This document shows positions 24,651-33,716 of a stretch of DNA of 64,000 nt, in pieces. Position numbers and translations under genes: made by a program. Origin of the DNA: Chloroflexota bacterium (GTDB taxonomy: Bacteria; Chloroflexota; Anaerolineae; UBA4142; SHND01); contig SHND01000024.1 of the NCBI GenBank assembly GCA_004295045.1, positions 172,952-236,951 of the forward strand, read 5' to 3'. Each line of letters begins with the position of its first letter. Position 1 is the stretch's first letter. Below the pieces are notes generated by a model, which was not told the origin of the DNA, ran no database searches, and was given only the letters and a program-made list of their open reading frames with translations.

Positions 24651-25343
24651 GTGCCAAATCACGGGACATTGTATATCGTCGCGACGCCGATTGGGAATTA
24701 CGCGGATTTGACATTGCGCGCGCTGCGCGTGCTGCGCGAATGTGATGCGGTGATTTGCGAAGAACGGCGCGCGGGCTCGACACTCCTTGCGCATTTTCAA
24801 ATCGAGAAACCACTTTTCGAGTGGAACGAGCACACTCGCGCGGATGAGGCGCGCGCATGGCTTGAGGAACTCGTGCGCGGCAAAAATCTGGCGTTGATTT
24901 CCGATCACGGCACGCCGCTCGTTCAAGACCCCGGCGCGGAATTGGTCAATGCGGCAATCCGCGAAAACATTCGCGTTGAGCCCATCCCCGGCGCGTCGGC
25001 AATTCTCGCCGCGCTAATTGCGAGCGGCATTCCGGCGCCGCGTTTTCGTTTTATTGGACGTCTGCCACAAAAAAAAGAGAAACGCGCGGAAACCTTGAAG
25101 AATTTGCGCGACGTACGCGAAACAATGATTTTGATTGATGCGCCATACCGATTGAAAACATTGCTGGAAGCGCTGCGCGACGCGTTTGGTAAAGAACGAC
25201 GCGCAGCAGTGGCTTGCAATCTCACATTGCCCGACGAAAATTTTGTGCGCGGCACACTGCAAGAAATCACTGATTACTTTAACGCAAATCCATTCAAGGG
25301 TGAATTTGCAATCGTAGTAGATGGAATCCGACGGATTGAGTAG
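24651..25343 (+). CDS. rsmI: RsmI-like 16S rRNA 2'-O-methyltransferase
   Basis: RsmI methylates C1402 of 16S rRNA with SAM. It belongs to the tetrapyrrole-methylase fold. The protein opens with TLYIVATPIGNYADLTLRALRVL, the family's hallmark start. Several motifs differ from the usual form: EERRAGSTLL replaces EDTR-x2-LL, and SDHGTPLVQDPG replaces SDAGTPxISDPG. VEPIPGASAILAALIASG is intact. Length 230 is short because the C-terminal extension of E. coli RsmI is missing. The start is a GTG with a -10 box 8 nt away. A specialised paralogue with another target is possible. Confidence 0.82.
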   Translation: MPNHGTLYIVATPIGNYADLTLRALRVLRECDAVICEERRAGSTLLAHFQIEKPLFEWNEHTRADEARAWLEELVRGKNLALISDHGTPLVQDPGAELVNAAIRENIRVEPIPGASAILAALIASGIPAPRFRFIGRLPQKKEKRAETLKNLRDVRETMILIDAPYRLKTLLEALRDAFGKERRAAVACNLTLPDENFVRGTLQEITDYFNANPFKGEFAIVVDGIRRIE

Positions 25344-25368
25344 GAACGGAACCAGATTCTGTTCCTAC
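25340..25368. repeat. Hairpin overlapping the rsmI stop
   Basis: GTAGGAAC (25340-25347) and its complement (25361-25368) flank GGAACCAGATTCT, a partly self-complementary core. There is no T run. The rsmI TAG stop is contained in the left arm. Confidence 0.5.
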
Positions 25369-25397
25369 CCACACCATAGCCAACTAGGAGTCTCATT

Positions 25398-26381
25398 TTG
25401 AAAGCTGTTATCTTACTCGCGGGTCTAGGCACGCGTTTGCGTCCGCACACGTACAGCCGCCCCAAACCGCTCGTCAATGTGGCAGGCAAACCGGTGCTTG
25501 GTCATATTCTCGACGGGATGTCCGATTTGAAATTCGATGAAATTATTTTCATCGTTGGTTATCTCGGCGATCAAATTGAAAAGTACGTTCACGACAAGTA
25601 TCCGCATCTCAACGCGCGTTTTGTGATTCAGGAAGAAATGCGCGGACAGGCGCACGCGATCAATCTGGCGAAACCGTACATTGACCAAGATGTGCTGATT
25701 ATTTTCGGCGACACGATTTGGGAAACGGACTGGACGCGTTTGCAGCGCGTCGGGTCGGATGGCTTGATTTATTGCCACGAAGTTCCCGACCCGCGCCGCT
25801 TTGGTGTCGTCACCTTGGAAAATGGATACGTAACGCGCTTTGTCGAAAAACCACAAACGCCAATTTCCAATCTCGCCGTCGTCGGCGTCTATTATTTCAA
25901 AGCGTGGCAAAAATTGATGCAGGCGATTGATGACATCATCACGCTCAACATTCAGACCAAGGGCGAATTTTATCTCGCCGACGCGATGCAGCGCATGATT
26001 GAGCAGGGCGCGAAATTGGAAGCGGAACGAATCTCGATCTGGGAAGATTGCGGCACGCGCGAAGCAATTTTGCATACGAATCGCTACTTGCTCGGCAAGA
26101 ACGGCGTACACGTCGGCGAAACGGAAGCGTCGCATATTATTCCGCCCGTATATATTGCCGAGGGCGCGCAGGTGCGCCGTTCGATTGTCGGACCCAACGT
26201 CTCCATTTCAGAAGGCGCAGTCATTGAAGATTCTATCTTGCGCGACTCTATCATCAGCGAGGATGCCGAAGTAAGAAATGCGATGCTCGAATGGTCCCTG
26301 ATTGGTTCCGACGCGCACGTTCGCGGCGCCTTTGAAAGACTGAATGTCGGCGATTCCAGCGAGATTGATTTTGCGGAATGA
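25398..26381 (+). CDS. Sugar-phosphate nucleotidyltransferase with left-handed beta-helix tail
   Basis: The 327-residue enzyme starts with the pyrophosphorylase signature LLAGLGTRLRPHTYSRPKPLV (G-x-G-T-R-x9-KP). It then shows IIFGDTIW (metal-binding Asp) and GEFYLADAMQ. Residues ~235-315 are hexapeptide repeats of the left-handed beta-helix type. This is the layout of archaeal-like glucose-1-phosphate thymidylyl/uridylyltransferases, which make an NDP-sugar; the nucleotide cannot be fixed. The start is TTG with AGGAG 7 nt upstream. Its stop overlaps the next small gene (ATGA). It heads a run of six same-strand genes. Confidence 0.88.
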   Translation: MKAVILLAGLGTRLRPHTYSRPKPLVNVAGKPVLGHILDGMSDLKFDEIIFIVGYLGDQIEKYVHDKYPHLNARFVIQEEMRGQAHAINLAKPYIDQDVLIIFGDTIWETDWTRLQRVGSDGLIYCHEVPDPRRFGVVTLENGYVTRFVEKPQTPISNLAVVGVYYFKAWQKLMQAIDDIITLNIQTKGEFYLADAMQRMIEQGAKLEAERISIWEDCGTREAILHTNRYLLGKNGVHVGETEASHIIPPVYIAEGAQVRRSIVGPNVSISEGAVIEDSILRDSIISEDAEVRNAMLEWSLIGSDAHVRGAFERLNVGDSSEIDFAE

Positions 26382-26623
26382 ACGTTCAAAGCTATTCCAG
26401 CTTTGCCTACGCGGTCGAGCCGCGCGCGTTCGAATACGCGAGCACAACACATCGCGTTCGTGAGATTGCGCGCGCGTGGCGCACTCCGGCGCAAATTCAT
26501 TTTTACGTCCGCGATGAACAAAACGATTTTTTTGAATTGACGTACGACGAAGCAAATGACGTCTGGGCGATTCGCGCCTTTGGCAAAAATTGTCCGATAA
26601 CTCACAAGGTGAAAATACCATGA
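26378..26623 (+). CDS. Small protein, function unknown
   Basis: An 81-residue protein bridging the nucleotidyltransferase and the aminotransferase, overlapping both by 4 nt (ATGA at each end), which argues it is real and co-translated. The core HRVREIARAWRTPAQIHFYVRDEQNDFFELTYDEANDVW reads like a small beta-sheet domain with a conserved Trp at its end; it recalls DUF6504-type proteins, but that is from memory. No catalytic residues stand out. Confidence 0.7.
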   Translation: MNVQSYSSFAYAVEPRAFEYASTTHRVREIARAWRTPAQIHFYVRDEQNDFFELTYDEANDVWAIRAFGKNCPITHKVKIP

Positions 26624-27783
26624 CCAAATCGCGTCTCTCACAAAAAGTAACCTCCATTCCGCCTTCAGGCATCCGCCGTTTTTTTGATATTGCCGCGACG
26701 ATGAAAGATGTGATCTCGCTCGGCATCGGCGAACCCGATTTTGTGACGCCGCAGCATATTTCGCAGGCAGCCATTGATTCGATTTTGCAAGGTGACACGC
26801 ATTACACCTCGAACAGCGGAACGATTGAATTGCGAACCGCGCTGTCGGATAAATTGTTCGAGCTGTACGGCGTCCGTTACAACGCGGAAACTGAAATTCT
26901 CATCACCGTCGGTGTGTCCGAAGCGCTCCAATGCGCGATGCTCGCGGTGATTGACCCGGGCGACGAAGTGCTCGTGGTCGAACCGAGCTTTGTCGCGTAC
27001 AAACCGAGCGTCGTCTTGGCGGGCGGAACGGCGGTCGTCGTTCCTACTTTTGTCGAAAATGATTTTCAAGTGACTGCCGAAGAATTGGAAAAACATATCA
27101 CGCCGCACACCAAAGCGATTTTCATTGGCTATCCGAACAATCCGACGGGCGCGGTGTTGGGCAAAGAGCGGTTACAGCAAATCGCCGACCTCGCGGAAAA
27201 ATACGACTTGCTCGTCATCTCGGACGAAATCTATGACCGTCTCGTGTACGGCGTCAAACACACCAATTTCGCCTCGCTGCCAAGAATGCAAGAGCGCACG
27301 ATTTTGCTCGGCGGTTTTTCCAAGAGTTACGCGATGACGGGCTGGCGCGTCGGCTATGTGTGCGCGAATCCGGAAATCCTCGGCGCGATTCGCAAAGTGC
27401 ATCAATACGCGATCATGTCCGCGCCGACGATGGCACAGCACGCGGCGTTGGAAGCGGTTTTGCATGGCGAGCAAGATGTGCGCGACATGGTGAACGAGTA
27501 CGATTTGCGCCGCCAAACAATTCTCGCGGGTTTGAACACCATCGGCTTGCCGACATTCGAACCGCGCGGCGCGTTTTATGTTTTTCCTGATATTCGTCCC
27601 ACCGGCTTGACGAGCGAACAATTTTCGGAAAAGTTGCTAATGGAACAGCACGTCGCGGCAGTCCCCGGCGACGCGTTCGGCGCAAGCGGCGCGGGGTTTG
27701 TGCGAATGAGTTATTGCAATTCAATGGAGAATATCGAGGAAGCATTGGAACGGATTGAACGGGTTGTGAAAAGTCAAAAGTGA
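26620..27783 (+). CDS. PLP-dependent class I/II aminotransferase
   Basis: A fold-type I aminotransferase of 387 residues. It shows SLGIGEPDF near the N-terminus and PNNPTGAV with the substrate-binding Asn. The cofactor Asp/Tyr pair is in VISDEIYDRL, the PLP lysine in GGFSKSYAMTGWRVGY, and the C-terminal Arg in GFVRMSYCNS. The profile is that of aspartate/aromatic aminotransferases such as those of Thermus and Bacillus. The exact amino acid is not readable. I chose the ATG at 26620 (4-nt overlap with the upstream gene, AAGGTG upstream). Confidence 0.92.
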   Translation: MTKSRLSQKVTSIPPSGIRRFFDIAATMKDVISLGIGEPDFVTPQHISQAAIDSILQGDTHYTSNSGTIELRTALSDKLFELYGVRYNAETEILITVGVSEALQCAMLAVIDPGDEVLVVEPSFVAYKPSVVLAGGTAVVVPTFVENDFQVTAEELEKHITPHTKAIFIGYPNNPTGAVLGKERLQQIADLAEKYDLLVISDEIYDRLVYGVKHTNFASLPRMQERTILLGGFSKSYAMTGWRVGYVCANPEILGAIRKVHQYAIMSAPTMAQHAALEAVLHGEQDVRDMVNEYDLRRQTILAGLNTIGLPTFEPRGAFYVFPDIRPTGLTSEQFSEKLLMEQHVAAVPGDAFGASGAGFVRMSYCNSMENIEEALERIERVVKSQK

Positions 27784-27798
27784 GACGAGAGGAGCACT

Positions 27799-28551
27799 AT
27801 GCCACCCATCGGAATCCAACTCTATACTCTCCGCGCGCAGCTCGCGGAAAATTTTGAAAGCGTCATTCGCCGCATCGCGGAAATAGGTTACGCGGGCGTT
27901 GAGTTTGGCGGGCAGTACGGCGAGTCGCCTGCCGCTTCGGCTATGCTGTGCCGCGAGCTCGGTTTGCAAATTTCGAGTATGCACGCGCCGATGCCCATGA
28001 TGGAAAATCTCACGTTCGCGATTGACACCGCGCACACGCTCGGCGTCACACGCGTGGTCTGTCCGTGGATTCCGCCCGAACAATTTGCGACGCCCGATGA
28101 CATTCGCACGTCGTGTGACGAACTCAATACCGCGAATGAAATTTTGCGCGGCAACGCGTTGGAATTGCATTATCACAATCATTGGCAAGAGTGTGCGCGC
28201 GTCGGCGACAAATATGTTTATCAACACATGCTCGATTTTCTGGAACCGACGATTGGCTTTGAAGTGGATGTGTATTGGGCGAAAACGGCAGGCGTTGACC
28301 CGGCAACAATGCTGCGCGAACTTGGCAAACGCGCGCCGCTGTTGCACATCAAAGACGGACCCGCGGCGATGGATGCGGACATGACGGCGGTGGGCGAGGG
28401 CGTGGTGGATTTTTCCGCGATTGCGAACGCGAGCCGCGATACTGCCGAATGGTGGATTGTGGAATTGGACCGCTGCGCGACGGATATGCTGCAAGCTGTA
28501 GAAAAGAGTTATCAATACATCACGCAACGAGGATTCGCGCATGGACGCTAA
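27799..28551 (+). CDS. Sugar phosphate isomerase/epimerase (AP-endonuclease 2 TIM barrel)
   Basis: A 250-residue TIM barrel of the xylose-isomerase-like family. It starts IGIQLYTLRAQLAENFESVIRRIAEIGYAGVEF, then has SSMHAPM, LHYHNH and a metal-binding Glu in GFEVDVYWAKTAG. HIKDGP near residue 180 and WWIVELDRC near the end complete the metal site. The family includes inositol and keto-sugar isomerases. It overlaps the next gene by 11 nt, and both are probably one pathway step apart. The substrate is unknown. Confidence 0.88.
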   Translation: MPPIGIQLYTLRAQLAENFESVIRRIAEIGYAGVEFGGQYGESPAASAMLCRELGLQISSMHAPMPMMENLTFAIDTAHTLGVTRVVCPWIPPEQFATPDDIRTSCDELNTANEILRGNALELHYHNHWQECARVGDKYVYQHMLDFLEPTIGFEVDVYWAKTAGVDPATMLRELGKRAPLLHIKDGPAAMDADMTAVGEGVVDFSAIANASRDTAEWWIVELDRCATDMLQAVEKSYQYITQRGFAHGR

Positions 28552-29629
28552 CACAAAGCCAATGGGTGTCGGCATCATCGGCTGCGGCAACATCAGCGAG
28601 ATTTACTGCAAGAACCTCAAAACTTTCGAGCATTTGAATTTGGTCGCGTGCGCGGATATTGACGAATCACGCGCGCTAGCGCGCGCCGCGCAATTCGACA
28701 TTGCCGCGCGCAGTGTTGCAGATTTGTTAGCGAGCGATGACATTGAGCTCGTCGTCAATCTCACGATTCCCGACGCGCATGCCAAGGTGAGCCGCGCAAT
28801 TCTGAAAGCGGGCAAGCACGTTTATTCCGAAAAACCACTCGCCACAAAACGACGCGACGCGAAAAAAATCTTGAAAACCGCGAAAAAAAGACGACTGCGC
28901 GTGGGCGGCGCGCCCGATACTTTTCTCGGCGGCGCGTGGCAGACGATTCGCAGATTGCTCGACGACGGCGCGATTGGGCAGCCCGTCGCGGCGACGGCAT
29001 TTATGCTCGGACACGGACCCGAAACGTGGCATCCGAATCCCGATTTTTTTTATCAGCCCGGCGCAGGTCCTTTGTTCGACATGGGTCCATATTATCTTAC
29101 CGCGCTCATCAATCTGTTCGGTTCCGTGAAACGTGTGGCGTCACTCGCGCGCGCGTCATTTCCCGAACGCATCGCGCAAGATGGTCACGCGATTGCGGTG
29201 AACACGCCGACGCATGTGGCAGGTTCGCTCGAATTTGCAAATGGCGCGCTGGCAACGTTGATTACGTCGTTCGATGTTTGGCATTCGCAGTTGCCGCGTA
29301 TTGAAATTTACGGCAGCGAAGGTTCCATTCTCGCGCCCGACCCGAATTGGTTCGGCGGTGATATTTTTCTGCGCGGCGAGAATGATAAAGAATGGCGTAA
29401 TGTTCCCATCGAATTTCCGTACACGGAAAATATGCGCGGGCTCGGCGTCGCGGATATGGCGCGCGGGATTCGTGAAAATCGTCCGCACCGCGCGTCAGGT
29501 GAAATGACGTATCATGTGGTGGACGTGATGCGCGCGTTGTTGAAATCGGCGGAAGAGGAAGAACAGGTCAAGTTAAAGAGCGAGTGCGAGCGACCCGCAT
29601 TATTAGCCACCATACAAAACACGAACTAA
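28541..29629 (+). CDS. Gfo/Idh/MocA family NAD(P)-dependent oxidoreductase
   Basis: The 362-residue protein has the Rossmann nucleotide motif GVGIIGCGNISEIYCKNL, then the diagnostic YSEKPLATKRRDAKKIL (EKP with catalytic Lys). The C-terminal beta-sheet domain includes a GPLFDMGPYYLTALINLFG stretch with Asp and Tyr around the active site. Members oxidise or reduce sugar alcohols and amino sugars. Paired with the upstream isomerase it probably acts on an inositol-like or keto sugar. It ends 16 bp before the restriction-modification island. Confidence 0.92.
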   Translation: MDANTKPMGVGIIGCGNISEIYCKNLKTFEHLNLVACADIDESRALARAAQFDIAARSVADLLASDDIELVVNLTIPDAHAKVSRAILKAGKHVYSEKPLATKRRDAKKILKTAKKRRLRVGGAPDTFLGGAWQTIRRLLDDGAIGQPVAATAFMLGHGPETWHPNPDFFYQPGAGPLFDMGPYYLTALINLFGSVKRVASLARASFPERIAQDGHAIAVNTPTHVAGSLEFANGALATLITSFDVWHSQLPRIEIYGSEGSILAPDPNWFGGDIFLRGENDKEWRNVPIEFPYTENMRGLGVADMARGIRENRPHRASGEMTYHVVDVMRALLKSAEEEEQVKLKSECERPALLATIQNTN

Positions 29630-29645
29630 ACCACCAAACACATTT

Positions 29646-31787
29646 ATGCCAACTTTTGCTGAAGCCAAATCAATCTTTGACAACACACTGGGCAAGTCAA
29701 GCACATTAGCCCAATTGCTTGTGCCAGTGGATGGTAAATCCAAGCTCGGAATTCTTATTCGTGGGGCAAATGGAAAGCCACTTGAAGAATATTTCAAGTG
29801 GCAATTCATTTATGCCTTGATTCACAGTGGCTTGTACGCCAAGGATTATGTTGGCGTCGAAATTCGGTTTCCAAAGGGAAACACGTCATCCGCACCACTG
29901 AAGCTCGATGGGGCAATTTTTGATTCAATGGGTTGGATTCAGCATTACAACGATTATTGGGCAAGTCGCCGTGCTGAGGATTTGCAATGGCTCAACGACC
30001 ATTTGCTAGCCGTTCTCGAATTCAAACGCGATGACAAAGAAATCGAGCGCGTCTTTACAGGTCAAGTTAAACCTGCGATGCGTGAAAAGGATCCAAGTGA
30101 CGCAAATGTTTTAGGCATCTATTATGATTCAGGACGACTTTATCTTTTTTATCGCCGCGATGGCAAGTATTTGCGTTATGATGAAGCCAAGAACATGAAG
30201 GGAACGACCAGTCAAGTTGGCGACCTTTCACTACATTTGCCTGACCCCTACAATTACATTCCTAATTTTGACCAATTGCGCTTGCGGATTAACCGTCCTG
30301 CCGCGTATGACCGCTCCAATCGCACGATTCAGGATTTGGACGTGATTACTTCTATTTCGACGGTTCAACTTCAAACGGCGCTTTCGGACGTACTGCGGGC
30401 ATTGGACAAACACAATTTGGTCAATCAACGCGGCTACCAAATATTGATACAAACTTTCGCTCTCAAGATTTTCGACGAGAAACGGAACGAAAAACATTCG
30501 CGTAAAAAACTCGAGTTCTATATCAAAGGCGACGAATCGCAGTTTTCCAAGATCGGCGAAAAACCGATTCAAGAATTTATTGCGCGGTTAAAGGGCATCT
30601 GGTCAGAAGCAGAAACGCAATACCACAAGATTCTCAAAGAATGTGAAATCGATTGGAAAAATCCGAATCATGTTCAGGTTGTCGTCGCGATTTGTCTTGC
30701 GTTTCAGGATTATTCGTTTGTTCGCTCCTCTACGAGCGACCTTTATCAGTTGGTGTTTTATAATTTTGCCAGCGCATTCAAACGCGACGAGTCAGCACAA
30801 TTTCTTACGCCGTTGCCAGTAATTGATTTCCTCGTCAAGATTGTAAATCCGCGCGATGGTGAGACTGTCTTTGATCCCTGCTGCGGAATCGGCGATTTTC
30901 TGTCGCTGTCTTTTATCCACGCACAAGGAAAAACCGAACCGCTCGACGATGCCAATATCTATGGCGTTGATCTTGACGAGAACATGATTATGCTCGCCAC
31001 GCTAAACATGCTTCTGAACGGCGATGGCGAAGCCAAGCTCTTTCACAAACCCGACAAGGGCTCTATCCTTTCCAAAGTCGGCGCAAGCAATCCACCCGAT
31101 TTGATTGAATTGCTGCCCGACCATCACGCCAAAGGCGCGTGGGACAATTGGCCCGACAATACCAAACTCCGCAAATTCGATGTTGTCTTGACAAATCCAC
31201 CCTTTGGTGAAGACCGCGCGTATAGACCTCGTACTTTCCACGACCGCCAAGTTATCGAAATGTACGAAACGTGGGATGTTGCGGATGGAGATAATCTTGA
31301 TTTGGGCGTGGTATTTCTGGAAAATGCCTACCGCTCTCTCAAAGACGAAGGGCGGTTTGGTATCGTCCTTTCCAATTCGATTGCTTCCATTAACCGCTGG
31401 CAAAAAATTCGCGAATGGCTGATGGCACGGATGCGTATTGTTGCGTTGTTTGATTTGCCGCCGAACGTCTTTGCCGAGACAGGGGTCAACACCACGTTAA
31501 TTGTCGCCTACAAGCCCAAGCAAACCGAACTCAAACGACTGAATGAAAAGGGCTATTCAGTATTTGTTCGTGATATTCAAAATGTCGGCTACGAAAAACG
31601 CACCTCCAAACGCAATGTATTTTTCAACAATCTCTATCGCATAGATGAGACAACCTTTGAAATTGTCACGGATGAAGAGGGGAACCCGTTGCTGGACGAG
31701 GACTTTACTGAAACCGTTGCAGATTTTCGTGATTGGGCGCTCGGACAAGAAGCTACTTTACAAAAGTTGTTTTTGAAGGAAGCGTGA
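29646..31787 (+). CDS. Nuclease-methyltransferase fusion of a two-gene restriction-modification system
   Basis: The N-terminal ~150 residues look like a PD-(D/E)xK nuclease of the HsdR_N kind, with E72, D88 in KLDGAIFD, E125-F-K127 in VLEFKRDD and Q140. The rest is an N6-adenine methyltransferase: SAM motif I FDPCCGIGDFL (near 410) and catalytic NPPFGE (near 516), plus the HsdM-type helical stretch before motif I. It should therefore cut and methylate in one chain, as in BcgI-type enzymes. Recognition would come from the adjacent S protein, 3 bp downstream. There is no separate HsdR motor. GC is lower than in the flanks, fitting transfer. Confidence 0.82.
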   Translation: MPTFAEAKSIFDNTLGKSSTLAQLLVPVDGKSKLGILIRGANGKPLEEYFKWQFIYALIHSGLYAKDYVGVEIRFPKGNTSSAPLKLDGAIFDSMGWIQHYNDYWASRRAEDLQWLNDHLLAVLEFKRDDKEIERVFTGQVKPAMREKDPSDANVLGIYYDSGRLYLFYRRDGKYLRYDEAKNMKGTTSQVGDLSLHLPDPYNYIPNFDQLRLRINRPAAYDRSNRTIQDLDVITSISTVQLQTALSDVLRALDKHNLVNQRGYQILIQTFALKIFDEKRNEKHSRKKLEFYIKGDESQFSKIGEKPIQEFIARLKGIWSEAETQYHKILKECEIDWKNPNHVQVVVAICLAFQDYSFVRSSTSDLYQLVFYNFASAFKRDESAQFLTPLPVIDFLVKIVNPRDGETVFDPCCGIGDFLSLSFIHAQGKTEPLDDANIYGVDLDENMIMLATLNMLLNGDGEAKLFHKPDKGSILSKVGASNPPDLIELLPDHHAKGAWDNWPDNTKLRKFDVVLTNPPFGEDRAYRPRTFHDRQVIEMYETWDVADGDNLDLGVVFLENAYRSLKDEGRFGIVLSNSIASINRWQKIREWLMARMRIVALFDLPPNVFAETGVNTTLIVAYKPKQTELKRLNEKGYSVFVRDIQNVGYEKRTSKRNVFFNNLYRIDETTFEIVTDEEGNPLLDEDFTETVADFRDWALGQEATLQKLFLKEA

Positions 31788-31790
31788 GAG

Positions 31791-33296
31791 ATGAGTTACT
31801 TGCGTGTTCCTAACGAGATTACGCTCGATGAAATCCGCGCCAAGGGGTCTTCTCTCTCGGCTGGTATGTATCGTCGCGTGATCATCCCAACAAGCCAAGT
31901 TAAAAGGGTAGGCGACCTAATCAAAGAATTTGAGAATGGTGTATCTGTCGGTTCTCTCTCGTACGTCAAATCAAGCCAATACAGATTTATTCGCACGAAA
32001 GCACTTCAAGACTTTGGGTATTTGACCCAGTTTAAAGGAGATGCTGTTATCTACATTACGCCCAGGGCATATTTGGGCGCAACATCGCGTTATCCCCTCC
32101 GCGCGATTGCTGATGGAGATATTTTATATGCTCGTGGGGGAAGTGTGGGTGAGGTGGCAATCGCAGATGGTTGCGGAAACGCGACAATCAGCGGTCACGT
32201 TATGAAAATTGTCTTTCGTTCTGACTATTGGTATAGTTTCGCCTTCATGAAACATCCAATTTGCAAGCTTCAGCAACAGCCGAACATAAAGGGAGCGATT
32301 GCGGCACTCGACAACTTCACCAAAGATACATTACTCGACTGCCTTATTCCATTTCCAAATCAAAGTGATGCCAATCGTGTGGTGCAATATGTTTCCGTTC
32401 TGGCTCAAGCGCTTGTGGAAAAGGAAAAGGCGATTCGGGAGAAAAACAAAGCGATTGATTCGGCAATCGAACAAGAGTTGACCCAACACCAATGCAACGG
32501 CGCATTTATTCATTCTTTTCCTAACATCCAAGAGGTTCGAGCAGTCGGTCGCCTCGATACAGGGATGTACTCGGAAGATTTCAAGCGAAAGCAATTCATC
32601 ATCACAAACTATCAGCATGGTTATGCTACTTATGAGGAGTTGGGTTTTGAGATCGGCAGAGGGCAAAATCTTCAACTCTCGAATATCGGCAAGAGTATTT
32701 ATTCCCAAGTACCTAAATCGAATTTCTATCGTCTGATGGCTCCAACGGACATATCAGAATACCGCACAGTCAGGCAGTTTCGATATTTGGGGAACAAGAA
32801 GAATCTGGATGTGCTGAAACAAGGTGACGTGGTGTTCGGTGCTGAGGGATTCGGCAAAGGGCGAGTCGTGATTCTAGCGGATGAGGTGCAGGGAACAATC
32901 TCGAACATTCATGGCATTACTTTTCACCACAAACATGGTGAAATTATCGAGGGAATTTTCCTTGGTTGCTTTCTCGGGTACTTGCGAAATATCGGCATCG
33001 TAGACGCAATTGGGGCTGGTGGTTCAGGTGGAAGTCTGGCAATTGGATATTTTCACCACGTCCAATTTCCGAAATTTCCCGACCACAAAAAGGATGCAAT
33101 TGCGCGGCTCTATCACAATCCAACGCCGCCTCCAGCGGACAACCCAACGCTTGATACTTTTGTAGAATGGCATCGGCGTTGGAATCAGAACCTCGGCATT
33201 TGGGAACTTGACCGCGAGATGAAAAATCTACAGCAAGTCCTTGCTGATGTGCAAGAGGACATTATTGAAGGCAAGACCGTACACGTGCCGATTTAG
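31791..33296 (+). CDS. hsdS: Restriction-modification specificity (S) subunit
   Basis: A 501-residue specificity protein with two target-recognition halves. The first covers residues ~15-200, the second ~255-430, each followed by a helical spacer; the first spacer (KEKAIREKNKAIDSAIEQELTQ) is a predicted coiled coil. Both halves share stretches like GDIxYARGGSVG and GDVVFGAEGFGKG, as in HsdS proteins. It starts 3 bp after the nuclease-methyltransferase stop. Together they form an M/R-S pair whose bipartite target cannot be predicted. The name hsdS is by analogy, since this is not a standard type I system. Confidence 0.85.
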   Translation: MSYLRVPNEITLDEIRAKGSSLSAGMYRRVIIPTSQVKRVGDLIKEFENGVSVGSLSYVKSSQYRFIRTKALQDFGYLTQFKGDAVIYITPRAYLGATSRYPLRAIADGDILYARGGSVGEVAIADGCGNATISGHVMKIVFRSDYWYSFAFMKHPICKLQQQPNIKGAIAALDNFTKDTLLDCLIPFPNQSDANRVVQYVSVLAQALVEKEKAIREKNKAIDSAIEQELTQHQCNGAFIHSFPNIQEVRAVGRLDTGMYSEDFKRKQFIITNYQHGYATYEELGFEIGRGQNLQLSNIGKSIYSQVPKSNFYRLMAPTDISEYRTVRQFRYLGNKKNLDVLKQGDVVFGAEGFGKGRVVILADEVQGTISNIHGITFHHKHGEIIEGIFLGCFLGYLRNIGIVDAIGAGGSGGSLAIGYFHHVQFPKFPDHKKDAIARLYHNPTPPPADNPTLDTFVEWHRRWNQNLGIWELDREMKNLQQVLADVQEDIIEGKTVHVPI

Positions 33297-33303
33297 CATG
33301 TAG

Positions 33304-33456
33304 CGGCGCCCTGATACGATTTCGCCCATTCCTGAAAATATCGCGTTGTTGGAAGCGGAGAAGATTGCGCGCGAACGCGAGCCGGGGGATGGGACAAAAC
33401 AAAGGTGGGTGGTGGAACAGATTGAAGCGGTGTTAGGTGAAAGGGGTCAAATATGA
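33304..33456 (+). pseudogene. C-terminal fragment of an unidentified gene
   Basis: An open frame of about 50 codons without a credible start reads as ordinary protein (PIPENIALLEAEKIARE, then GTKQRWVVEQIEAVLGERG) and ends in TGA overlapping the next ATG. It begins right after an in-frame stop. It looks like the tail of a gene whose front was lost when the restriction-modification genes or the toxin-antitoxin pair arrived. I do not recognise the parent family. Confidence 0.4.
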
Positions 33457-33716
33457 GTATGGTTACTGTTGAAATAGATGAGGAATTGATGAATCTATTT
33501 CATCCATTGCAAGTACGCCCAGAAGAGCTGCTGAGAGAGTATCTGATTATAGAACTTTATCGCCGCCATGAAGTCTCAAGTGGTAAAGCAGCAGAGCTTC
33601 TCGGTATGGAGCGTTTCGAGTTTGTCCGCTACGCTTCGCGTCTGGGCATTCCTTATCTCGATATGGATGAACGTGAGCTGGCGACAGAGATCGAAAGCGC
33701 GCGGAGCATTCAATGA
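33453..33716 (+). CDS. UPF0175-family antitoxin
   Basis: An 87-residue protein with the UPF0175 layout: a short beta start, then a helical segment ending in a helix-turn-helix-like stretch SSGKAAELLGMERFEFVRYASRLGIPYLDMDERELATEI. UPF0175 genes usually pair with PIN-like DUF3368 toxins, as here, and are thought to be antitoxins with DNA-binding ability. AAGGGG lies upstream. Its stop overlaps the toxin start by 4 nt. Confidence 0.88.
   Translation: MSMVTVEIDEELMNLFHPLQVRPEELLREYLIIELYRRHEVSSGKAAELLGMERFEFVRYASRLGIPYLDMDERELATEIESARSIQ

Noticed and set aside
29646..33296. A classical type I restriction-modification locus
   Set aside because: No HsdR helicase is present, and the nuclease motif is in the methyltransferase chain.
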